In this document: positions 1 through 5,795 of the stretch, piece after piece | Position numbering within the stretch: the stretch's first letter is position 1 | How the letters are laid out: each line of letters begins with the position of its first letter | Source: Nitrososphaerales archaeon | GTDB lineage: Archaea > Thermoproteota > Nitrososphaeria > Nitrososphaerales > UBA183 | Assembly (NCBI GenBank): GCA_030045755.1 | Contig: JASIEW010000148.1 | Span: 1 to 6,444, forward strand | Length of the DNA stretch: 6,444 nt | Direction of reading: 5' to 3' | Notes under the pieces: model-generated | The model's database searches: none | Told to the model about the DNA's origin: nothing | The model's input: the letters and a program-made list of their open reading frames with translations, nothing else | Position numbers and translations under genes: made by a program

Positions 1-735
1 GAGGGCACCAATTTCAAGGCGACCATGTTCTCGACCATACACGAGTCAGGCCACGCGCTTTACGAGCTAGGGGTCGGAGAGGATCTGAAGTACAGTCCGA
101 TTGGTACGGGGGCTTCGCTAGGGATACACGAATCGCAGTCGAGGTTCTGGGAGAACGTGGTGGGCCGCAGCCGCGAGTTCTCGAAACTGGTCATGCCCCT
201 GCTGAAGAAGAACCTCCCTTTCATCTCGAAATACGACCCGGAGGACCTGTACCTCTACTTCAACACCGTAAGGAAGAGCTTCATCAGAGTGGACGCAGAC
301 GAACTCACCTACAACCTGCACATAGCCCTGAGATACGACATCGAGAAGAAGGTGATCGCCGGCGACGTCAGGGCATCAGAGCTTCCTTCCCTGTGGAACG
401 AGACGTTCGAAAAGTTCTTCGGCATGAGGCCTCCGAACGATGAGAACGGAGTGCTCCAGGACATACACTGGAGCGGCGGTTCGTTCGGATACTTCCCCAC
501 GTACTCTCTGGGCAACGTGATCCTAGGCATGATATGGCACAAGATGGAAGATGGCAAGCTGGTCAGAGACTCGGTGTCCGACGGCGACCTCGCCGCCCTG
601 AGAGAATGGCTCAGGACCAAGATTCACCGCTGGGGAGCGACCTACACACCCAAGGAGCTCCAGGAGAAGGTCTTCGGAGAGACGTACAACTCGGAGTGGC
701 TCCTGAAGTACTTCGAGCGCAAGTTCGCAGTCTAG
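1..735 (+). CDS. M32 family (Taq-type) zinc metallocarboxypeptidase, C-terminal half
   Basis: This is a cytosolic carboxypeptidase that removes C-terminal residues from peptides using one catalytic metal. The gene runs in from the left edge; 244 codons remain of a family usually near 500. All family motifs expected in this half are visible, numbered by codon in the window: HESGH (14-18, two metal-binding His and the catalytic Glu), HESQ (43-46, Glu44 the third metal ligand), IRVDAD (95-100) and GVLQDIHW (150-157). The 30-residue spacing from the first His to the ligand Glu is what I recall for the Pyrococcus enzyme, and the roughly 230 residues after the HExxH also fit. The only missing diagnostic is the DxRxT motif, which lies upstream of the window in this family. 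The frame is intact to its TAG and continues upstream of the internal ATG at 25, so that ATG is not the start. It ends 33 nt before the phosphatase gene, which may share its transcript. No functional link to the exporter is implied. Confidence 0.95.
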   Translation, partial: EGTNFKATMFSTIHESGHALYELGVGEDLKYSPIGTGASLGIHESQSRFWENVVGRSREFSKLVMPLLKKNLPFISKYDPEDLYLYFNTVRKSFIRVDADELTYNLHIALRYDIEKKVIAGDVRASELPSLWNETFEKFFGMRPPNDENGVLQDIHWSGGSFGYFPTYSLGNVILGMIWHKMEDGKLVRDSVSDGDLAALREWLRTKIHRWGATYTPKELQEKVFGETYNSEWLLKYFERKFAV

Positions 736-768
736 CCGTCCAGACGCAGTCGAAGTCAAGTTCTAGAG

Positions 769-1416
769 ATGAAGCTCGAAGTCGGTGCGAAGTCAGAGGC
801 GGGGAGCGCCCATCCGTACGAGGACAGGATGCTCCTCGACGAAGAGGCGGGCCTGTTCTGCGTAGCGGACGGCGTGACCCATTCATCCTATGGAAGCGGA
901 GCAGTTGCAGCTGAACTTGCGCTGGCCCTTCTGCGCGAGGCGTTCACGGGTGACTTGGCGGTGGCGCTCGGCAGGGTGAACCAACTGTCGCTCGAAAGGA
1001 GGAAGGGAGACACGACAATAGGCGAGACGACGCTCACCGCGGCCTCGGTCAATCAGAGCACTCTCGAGGTAGCCAACGTGGGAGACAGTCCTGCATTGCT
1101 GGTCCGCGGAGGGAGAACGGAGAGCCTGTCCGTGGAAGACAGGGGTCCGGGCGGACGCATCACCCAGGTCGTAGGCTACAGGAGCCTCATAGAAGTGCAT
1201 CGCACTCGCCTTGAACTTGAACCGGGGGACATGGTCGTGGTTGCATCAGACGGGGTAGGCCATGTGCTCACGAACCCACTCCTGACAGGCCTGGCCAAAA
1301 CCGCCACGGCGGCGAAGGCCGCCGACTCCATAGTCAAGCAGGCAAAGTCCGTCCCGTCTGGCTATGATGACGACAAGACGGTCATAGTCCTCAAAGTAAA
1401 AGGAAGGGCCCCATGA
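769..1416 (+). CDS. PP2C-type (PPM) serine/threonine protein phosphatase
   Basis: This is a single-domain, metal-dependent phosphoprotein phosphatase of 215 residues, on the short side for the family and lacking membrane or sensor domains. The metal-binding acidic residues are in place: Glu18-Asp19 in the N-terminal ED motif, Asp34-Gly35 (VADGV), Gly105-Asp106-Ser107 (the VGDS strand), Ser160-Asp161-Gly162 and the C-terminal DDDKT run (200-204). It is therefore probably catalytically active. The common DGxGG is DGVTH here, a modest variation. The ATG at 769 has no convincing Shine-Dalgarno sequence or TATA box before it, so transcription may come from the carboxypeptidase gene or from inside its 3' end. 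The stop codon overlaps the ABC ATPase start in ATGA (1413-1416), which points to translational coupling. The inferred role is dephosphorylating the exporter or a regulator of it. No partner kinase is in the window. The family call is solid; the target is unknown. Confidence 0.9.
   Translation: MKLEVGAKSEAGSAHPYEDRMLLDEEAGLFCVADGVTHSSYGSGAVAAELALALLREAFTGDLAVALGRVNQLSLERRKGDTTIGETTLTAASVNQSTLEVANVGDSPALLVRGGRTESLSVEDRGPGGRITQVVGYRSLIEVHRTRLELEPGDMVVVASDGVGHVLTNPLLTGLAKTATAAKAADSIVKQAKSVPSGYDDDKTVIVLKVKGRAP
1401..1408 (+). promoter_or_regulatory. Purine-rich ribosome-binding site for the ABC ATPase
   Basis: AGGAAGGG lies 4-11 nt before the ATG at 1413, inside the 3' end of the phosphatase gene. 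It supports this ATG as the start and re-initiation across the 4-nt overlap. Confidence 0.55.
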
Positions 1417-2339
1417 TAGAGTTCAAAGACGTCTGGAAGAGCTTCAAGAACACATACGCGATCAGGGGAGTGACTTGTAACGTCCAAGACAAGGAAATCT
1501 TCGGCCTGCTCGGGCCCAACGGAGCCGGGAAGACCACCCTCATCATGACCATGGCCACGGTATACAGGGCCACCAAGGGGGACATCATCGTAGAGGGCCA
1601 CAACGTGAGCTCCGAGCCAGACAAGGTGAAGGAGCTGATAGGCATCAGCTTCCAGGACGCGAAATACGACAGAATCCTCACTGCGAGAGAGATACTTCAG
1701 TGGCATGGAAAGGTGACCGGCATCGACAAGGCCCTAAGAGAGAAGAGAATAGACGAAACGCTCTCCAAGTTCGGCCTAACGACCGAGGCAAAAAAGAGGA
1801 CCTGGACCCTGAGCGGAGGAACGAAGAAGAAGATCGAGAACGCGAAGATCTTCGTTCAGAGGCCGAAGATAGCGGTGTTCGACGAGCCGACAGCCTACCT
1901 TGATGTCCCATCCAGGCTGATGGTTTGGGACATGATCGAAGAGCTGCGCGACGAAGGATCCACCATCCTCCTCGCGACCAACATGATGGACGAGGCCGAC
2001 CGGATGTCGGACAGGGTGGGGATCATGAGCAGGGGAGAGATGGTCCAGGTCGGTCATCCCGACGACCTGAAGGGGTCGTTGAAAGGACGGGACGTGATAG
2101 AATTCCGACTGAAGGAGCCTATCCCAGAGCTGATCGGCGAGGTCACGAAGGTCGAGGAAGTACACGACGCACACTTCGAAGGCGATGTCCTCAGAATGGA
2201 ACTGAGCAACGGAAGGGAGCTGCTGGCTCACATGATCAACATAGTCACGGCAAAGGGTGGAAAGATAACCAGCGCGAACCTGAAGGAGCCCTCTCTGGAA
2301 GACGTATTCCTGTACTACACGGGCGCGAAGCTGACTTGA
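1413..2339 (+). CDS. ABC-2 exporter ATP-binding subunit (DrrA-like) with Asn in the switch-His position
   Basis: This 308-residue nucleotide-binding subunit would power the two permeases encoded next to it. The nucleotide-binding domain fills about residues 1-215: Walker A GPNGAGKTT (34-42), Q-loop Gln81, signature LSGG (133-136), Walker B ending Asp157-Glu158 and the D-loop AYLD (161-164). About 220-308 form the C-terminal domain typical of DrrA-like exporter ATPases, ending in PSLEDVFLYYTG. The odd feature is the H-loop: where most members have a switch His after the beta strand following the D-loop, this protein reads LLATNMMDEAD with Asn190 (codon AAC at 1980-1982). The D-loop Gly is also Tyr, and the signature is followed by a basic TKKK. 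Walker A, Q-loop and the catalytic Glu are intact, so this looks like a lineage variant rather than a decayed gene. The gene overlaps the phosphatase before it by 4 nt and the permease after it by 4 nt. Confidence 0.95.
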   Translation: MIEFKDVWKSFKNTYAIRGVTCNVQDKEIFGLLGPNGAGKTTLIMTMATVYRATKGDIIVEGHNVSSEPDKVKELIGISFQDAKYDRILTAREILQWHGKVTGIDKALREKRIDETLSKFGLTTEAKKRTWTLSGGTKKKIENAKIFVQRPKIAVFDEPTAYLDVPSRLMVWDMIEELRDEGSTILLATNMMDEADRMSDRVGIMSRGEMVQVGHPDDLKGSLKGRDVIEFRLKEPIPELIGEVTKVEEVHDAHFEGDVLRMELSNGRELLAHMINIVTAKGGKITSANLKEPSLEDVFLYYTGAKLT

Positions 2340-3106
2340 GCAAGAGCCCATCTCCGATCTCCGTTCTGTGGGTCCTCGTCGAGCGCGACCTGCGCACCCT
2401 GGTGAAGTCTCCATGGATACTGATATCGCGGACCATGTTCTTCTTTATCCAGCTGTTCGTCTTCGCTGCACTGGTGAGCAAGCTCGCGGTCGGGCTTGGC
2501 TTCAACTACTTCGACTTCTACTCGGTCGGCGCCGTAGTCTCCACTATAACGTCGATAGCCTTCATCATAGGGGCCGACCTCTTCGAGGAAGAGGAGCTGG
2601 GCCTCCTAGACTATCTCCTCAGCCTGCCGTTCGGTCACTCTCTCTTCGTGTTCGGGAGGGCCCTGGGCGGTGCCGTCAGGGCTCTGATCTACTGCGCGCC
2701 GATGATGCTGCTCGTCGCGTATCTCGACGGGACCTTCACCCCGATGGCGGTGCTCGGCTCCTACGTCGTCCTCTTCCTGTTGGCGATAGGAATCTCAGGT
2801 CTCTCGATCACTCTCGCGATGGTGATCAGAAACGAAAACAGGTTCGACGTGATCATAGCGATGGCAGAGCTCGCCACGGTGAGAGTAAGCGCCGCAATCT
2901 ATCCCCTATACTACATCCCCAAGGCGATTCAGCCCATAGCCGCATTCTCGCCCGTGACATCCGCCTCAGACTTGATCAGGTTCCTTGTCCTAGGCACCGT
3001 GACGAGCCTCGACGCCACAGTGGAGCTGGCGCTCTTCGTCGCGGTTTTCTTCGGCCTGGGAAGCGCTTTCCTCTTCAGAAAGCTAGAGGGGGGCAGGTTT
3101 GAGTAA
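2336..3106 (+). CDS. ABC-2 type transporter permease, first of two
   Basis: This is an integral membrane subunit of about 256 residues with six likely transmembrane helices, roughly at residues 31-52, 61-82, 108-130, 138-163, 170-195 and 228-248. A characteristic ABC-2 segment before the last helix runs YPLYYIPKAIQPIA then FSPVTSASDLIR. The frame is open far upstream, but those codons lie over the ATPase gene in another frame. I chose the TTG at 2336, which overlaps the ATPase stop as TTGA. This start gives an N terminus beginning M-S-K and reaching VERDLR, matching the beginning of the second permease (MSK then VERDFR). Alternatives are GTG 2402 and ATG 2434, which would remove the conserved VERD segment. 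No strong ribosome-binding site is visible, so translation probably depends on coupling. It shares the YLLxLPFG motif with its neighbour, so the two are paralogues likely to pair as a heterodimer. The exported substrate is not evident. Confidence 0.88.
   Translation: MSKSPSPISVLWVLVERDLRTLVKSPWILISRTMFFFIQLFVFAALVSKLAVGLGFNYFDFYSVGAVVSTITSIAFIIGADLFEEEELGLLDYLLSLPFGHSLFVFGRALGGAVRALIYCAPMMLLVAYLDGTFTPMAVLGSYVVLFLLAIGISGLSITLAMVIRNENRFDVIIAMAELATVRVSAAIYPLYYIPKAIQPIAAFSPVTSASDLIRFLVLGTVTSLDATVELALFVAVFFGLGSAFLFRKLEGGRFE
3086..3093 (+). promoter_or_regulatory. Ribosome-binding site for the second permease
   Basis: GAGGGGGG ends 5 nt before the TTG at 3099 and lies inside the end of the first permease gene. 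It is the best Shine-Dalgarno-like site in the exporter block and supports this non-ATG start. Confidence 0.55.
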
Positions 3107-3830
3107 GCCGGTACAGATAGTCGAGAGAGACTTCCGGATCTTCTTCGCCGACCGGTTCCTTCTCGTCATCATGTTCGTCAACTTCATGATAGACCTGGGC
3201 GTGTCAGGCCTCAGCCTGTCGGCGATGATCACAGGATACGGGAACTACTTCCTCTACATAGCGCCCGGGGCAAATCTCGTGACCGCCACCGTCGCCTCGT
3301 TCCAGTCAGGAAGAGACGTATGGAGAGAGAGGATAATCCACGACACGCAGTCCTACCTCCTCACGCTGCCTTTCGGGAAGTCGAGGTTGGCCTTCTCCAG
3401 GCTCTTTTCAGGGATGCTCCGGACGACCCTCACCACGCTCCCTGGGACGGCGGTAATCGCTGTGCTCTACGGCCTGTCCTTCCCATACGCAATGATGGGA
3501 GTGCTGATAATGCTGCTCTTCTCGGGTGCGGTCTGCGGCCTCTCCGTCGTGGCCGCCTCGATGGCGTCGAGCCTGGAACTCTTCACCACGGTGAGGAGCA
3601 CCGCGCAGGTATACCTGTCCTTCTTCAGCACGCAGTTCTACCCCGCCTCAATCTTGCCTCCGGCCGTCAGCATCCTGTCGAACTTCAACCCGATGACATG
3701 GGCGGTCGAAGCGTTCCGGGACCTGCAGTCAGGCACGATAGACGTGACCCTTCTTGCTCCTCTTAGCGGGCTCTCCGCAGCGCTTCTGGTGGCTGGCTAC
3801 CTGTTCTACAGGCGCACGATGGAATACTAG
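3099..3830 (+). CDS. ABC-2 type transporter permease, second of two
   Basis: This 243-residue integral membrane protein has about six hydrophobic helices, near residues 17-42, 47-68, 103-125, 129-155, 165-190 and 215-237. Its start is a TTG at 3099 behind a good ribosome-binding site, and it overlaps the first permease by 8 nt. It resembles the first permease: both begin MSK, carry VERD(F/L)R near the N terminus, SYLLTLPFG or DYLLSLPFG in the middle, and an FNPMTWAVEAFR or FSPVTSASDLIR segment before the last helix. That is evidence of gene duplication followed by divergence, and of a heterodimeric translocation channel driven by the upstream ATPase. The FYPASILPP stretch is typical of ABC-2 permeases. 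The gene ends at TAG 3828-3830, 3 nt from the stop of the convergent nitroreductase gene. The substrate is unknown; drugs, lipids or peptides are all possible for this family. Confidence 0.92.
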   Translation: MSKPVQIVERDFRIFFADRFLLVIMFVNFMIDLGVSGLSLSAMITGYGNYFLYIAPGANLVTATVASFQSGRDVWRERIIHDTQSYLLTLPFGKSRLAFSRLFSGMLRTTLTTLPGTAVIAVLYGLSFPYAMMGVLIMLLFSGAVCGLSVVAASMASSLELFTTVRSTAQVYLSFFSTQFYPASILPPAVSILSNFNPMTWAVEAFRDLQSGTIDVTLLAPLSGLSAALLVAGYLFYRRTMEY

Positions 3831-3833
3831 GCT

Positions 3834-4424
3834 TTACCATCGTCCGTAGTGCACGACGTCCTTCATCGGTCTCCTGCCTCTTTTCAAGGAGGGAGACCTC
3901 ACGTCCTTGTCTGGGCTCCCGATCGATATGACCCCGACCGGATGGAATTCAGGAGGTATTCCGAGAAGCTTCTTCATTCCAGGCACGTCGGCAACCCCGG
4001 TGAAGGAGGCAGCGAGCCCCGTGTCGACCGCAGCTAGGAGGATTATCATCGAAGAGCATCCTGCATCGAAGACCCAGTAGGGTGTGGGCCACTCTATCTC
4101 CGTCCCGTCCTCGTTGACCTTGTCCTTCTCCCTGTATCTGTCATGGTAGATCTTCTCGCTGGTGCACACCACGATGTTCACAGGAGCTTCTGATATCCAC
4201 TTGTGGAACCCTGCGGACGAGTATTCGTTCTCGCCCTGAACCACCCCTACCTGCTTCCTCATCGCGGGATCTGTCACCACGACGTACGCGACTCCCTGGC
4301 TGAAGCCCGCGCTCGGCGCATGAGCCGCGAGCTCAAGCATTCTGCTGACCTTGTCCGCAGAAACAGGGTCGGACTTGTAGTGTCTGACCATGCGCCTCTT
4401 CAAGACGGCCTTCTCGAATTCCAT
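3834..4424 (-). CDS. Nitroreductase-family FMN oxidoreductase
   Basis: This predicted soluble flavoprotein of 196 residues belongs to the nitroreductase superfamily, which binds FMN as a dimer and reduces varied substrates with NAD(P)H. Visible signatures, numbered from the chosen start, are RRMVRHY (10-16, the basic phosphate-binding stretch), AAHAPSAGFSQG (33-44), FDAGCSSMIILLAA (119-132), the conserved LGIPPEFHPVGVISIGSP region (154-171) and a C-terminal GRRPMKDVVHYGRW. I chose ATG 4424 because it starts directly at the conserved MEFEKAVLKRR and because a TATA-like box sits 28-33 nt upstream, as expected for a leaderless mRNA. A GTG at 4445 would add seven residues (MPESSET) but lies only 7-12 nt from that box. 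The physiological substrate cannot be assigned; the family also covers dehalogenases and flavin-destroying enzymes. It is downstream of the prenyl synthase on the same strand but appears to have its own promoter. Confidence 0.9.
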   Translation of the reverse strand: MEFEKAVLKRRMVRHYKSDPVSADKVSRMLELAAHAPSAGFSQGVAYVVVTDPAMRKQVGVVQGENEYSSAGFHKWISEAPVNIVVCTSEKIYHDRYREKDKVNEDGTEIEWPTPYWVFDAGCSSMIILLAAVDTGLAASFTGVADVPGMKKLLGIPPEFHPVGVISIGSPDKDVRSPSLKRGRRPMKDVVHYGRW

Positions 4425-4451
4425 CGTCTCAGAGCTCTCGGGCACCGGTGG

Positions 4452-4457
4452 TATTAA
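4452..4457 (-). promoter_or_regulatory. TATA-like box for the nitroreductase gene
   Basis: On the minus strand this reads TTAATA inside a GC-rich surrounding, 28-33 nt upstream of the ATG at 4424. That spacing is right for an archaeal TATA box with transcription starting at or very near the start codon. It lies in the 46-nt gap after the prenyl synthase stop codon. Confidence 0.45.
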
Positions 4458-4470
4458 CGATGTCGTAGTG

Positions 4471-5496
4471 TCAGTAGTACCTTGTCGACAGATAGTCCGC
4501 GAGTTCGATCAGGAAGGACTTGGCCTTGGAGTCAGGGAGGGCCCGCAGCGCCTCTTTGGCACCAGTCGTATGAAGAACGACCTGCTCGTGAGCGTAGTCC
4601 AGAGAGCCGTGTCTCTCGACCAGGCTTCTAAGCCGAGAGATCTCGGCTTCCGAGTAGGGGCCGGACCTGTTCAACAGGCTGAAGATGAACTCCTTGTTCT
4701 GGACTGAGCATCGGCTGGCGCAGTGGATGAAGACCAGACACTTCTTTCCTCCTCTCAGGTCTGTGAAGACGGGCTTCCCTAGGGCCGACTCGTCGCCGAT
4801 GAGGTCCAGCATGTCGTCCTGAATCTGATAGGCGATTCCGAGAGACTCTCCAAACTTGCTAGCCATCAGCACCTGTTCGTCCGTGGCTCCGCCCACCATG
4901 GCTCCGCTGGCGCACGGAGCGCTAAGCAGCGTCGATGTCTTCAGCTTGATCATTCTCTCGTAGTCCTCCTCGGTGTTCTCCCTCGATCTTGCCATCTCTT
5001 GGTCGAGGAATTCTCCCCACGTCGTTGCCCTGCACGCCTCGCCTACGAGATCGAAGATTCTCGCAAGTCTGTGGCTGTCGAGGTCGCTGTACTTTGCGAC
5101 CATCTTCGGCACGTTGAAGAGCAATAGGTCGGAGGCGAGGATCGCTGTAGAAAGCCCATACTTGGCCACTATCGACTGGCCGCCCCTTCTCATGTCCGAG
5201 TGGTCTATGATGTCGTCCTGAACGAGCGCGCTCGCATGCGCCAGCTCATAGGCTATCGCCAGGGGGATCGCCGGCCTGTAGTCGCCCGAAAACGCTTCGC
5301 ACCAAAGCAGGGAAAGAGTCGCTCTGACTCTCTTGCCGCCGACGGACAGCGCGTCTGATACTGCCCTTTCGAGCTGGGTGGCGCCGTTGATGGGATACAA
5401 CGCATTGAGCCCTGAGTCCACAGAGTCGGCATACTCGGTCACCCAGGGCATGACCTCGCGGACTAGCAAGCCGTGGCTTGTAGCTGTGCTTGTCAT
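4471..5496 (-). CDS. Long-chain trans-polyprenyl diphosphate synthase, probably geranylgeranyl diphosphate synthase
   Basis: This 341-residue cytosolic enzyme condenses isopentenyl diphosphate onto allylic diphosphates; in archaea the C20 product supplies the membrane ether lipids. Family landmarks are GGKRVR (53-58, diphosphate binding), the first Asp-rich motif DDIID (94-98), KLKT (184-187) and the second Asp-rich motif DDMLD (227-231). The residues 4 and 5 before the first motif are Ala90 and Ser89. Small side chains there leave room for a chain beyond C15, so farnesyl synthase is less likely; C20 or C25 is inferred, not proven. The ATG at 5496 is preceded by GAGGA 11 nt upstream (5508-5512). 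There is no TATA-like sequence at the usual distance, so the gene may be read from the small-protein promoter across a 63-nt gap containing an inverted repeat. The length is normal and no defect is visible. Confidence 0.93.
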   Translation of the reverse strand: MTSTATSHGLLVREVMPWVTEYADSVDSGLNALYPINGATQLERAVSDALSVGGKRVRATLSLLWCEAFSGDYRPAIPLAIAYELAHASALVQDDIIDHSDMRRGGQSIVAKYGLSTAILASDLLLFNVPKMVAKYSDLDSHRLARIFDLVGEACRATTWGEFLDQEMARSRENTEEDYERMIKLKTSTLLSAPCASGAMVGGATDEQVLMASKFGESLGIAYQIQDDMLDLIGDESALGKPVFTDLRGGKKCLVFIHCASRCSVQNKEFIFSLLNRSGPYSEAEISRLRSLVERHGSLDYAHEQVVLHTTGAKEALRALPDSKAKSFLIELADYLSTRYY

Positions 5497-5511
5497 TTTA
5501 GACTTATTCCT

Positions 5512-5538
5512 CGCGGGAACGAGCCGCGCCTTCCCGCG
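5512..5538. repeat. Perfect 8-bp inverted repeat upstream of the prenyl synthase
   Basis: CGCGGGAA (5512-5519) and TTCCCGCG (5531-5538) are exact reverse complements separated by 11 nt. The repeat occupies -16 to -42 relative to the prenyl synthase ATG and starts 22 nt past the small-protein stop codon. In the transcript the arms could form a GC-rich hairpin whose 3' arm adjoins the GAGGA ribosome-binding site. Neither side has a T-run, so it does not look like a bacterial-type intrinsic terminator. A protein-binding operator is the alternative. Confidence 0.5.
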
Positions 5539-5559
5539 TCGAGATGAAGAGAATGGTCG

Positions 5560-5739
5560 CTATTTCTTCGCTTGCTTGGACCCTATTTCGACCATTTGGA
5601 ATTGGCATTGGTACTTCTTTCCATTGAACTCTATCTTGGAGTTTGCATAGTACCCCACTGATCCCGTGCTGAATGTCTTGTCCGCGAGTCCCACGTCTGC
5701 CACCTTTTGCGCCCCTTCATACAGCTCTATTCTTGGCAT
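5560..5739 (-). CDS. Small conserved-looking hypothetical protein, 59 aa
   Basis: I translated this short frame by hand. It starts MPRIELYEGAQKVADVGL, passes through TFSTGSVGYYANSKIEFNGKK, and ends VEIGSKQAKK at TAG 5560-5562. The pattern suggests a small beta-rich soluble domain: alternating hydrophobic and polar strands, a Gly-Tyr-Tyr turn in the middle, one Cys at position 44 (so no zinc-finger pair) and a Lys-rich tail. There is no signal peptide or membrane helix. I do not recognise the family and give no function. Support for it being real: ATG start, a TATA-like box at 25-33 nt upstream, sensible codon use, and a snug fit between the metallopeptidase and prenyl synthase genes on the same strand. 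The opposite strand offers nothing convincing. It could be co-transcribed with the prenyl synthase 63 nt downstream. Confidence 0.72.
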   Translation of the reverse strand: MPRIELYEGAQKVADVGLADKTFSTGSVGYYANSKIEFNGKKYQCQFQMVEIGSKQAKK

Positions 5740-5763
5740 GCCTCGATTGTGAAAGTCCAGGGG

Positions 5764-5772
5764 TTAAGTATC
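5764..5772 (-). promoter_or_regulatory. TATA-like box for the 59-aa gene
   Basis: On the minus strand this reads GATACTTAA, placed 25-33 nt upstream of the ATG at 5739, in the 56-nt gap behind the metallopeptidase gene. The spacing again fits a leaderless archaeal transcript. It may also drive the prenyl synthase downstream, which lacks a box of its own. Confidence 0.5.
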
Positions 5773-5795
5773 TTGCGACGATCGAGCGACGCAGA

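Noticed and set aside
1925..2335. Long upstream extension of the first permease frame, starting with an ATG at 1925
   Set aside because: It lies out of frame over the ATPase gene, is rich in Arg and Gly with no domain, and would make a permease far longer than the family. The open frame is a side effect of GC-rich coding bias.
1776..2414. A 212-codon open frame on the minus strand
   Set aside because: It is antisense to the ATPase, which has all ABC motifs; the translated product is His/Val/Arg-rich without domain features.
2368..3102. A 244-codon plus-strand frame overlapping the first permease
   Set aside because: The translation is Arg-rich and lacks hydrophobic helices; the permease frame shows coherent membrane segments and a paralogue next door.
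4390..4707. Plus-strand open frame across the nitroreductase/prenyl synthase junction
   Set aside because: It is antisense to two well-supported genes, with no recognisable domain or ribosome-binding site.
5512..5538. The inverted repeat read as an intrinsic terminator of the small gene
   Set aside because: No T-run follows on either strand, and archaeal terminators generally rely on T-tracts rather than GC hairpins.
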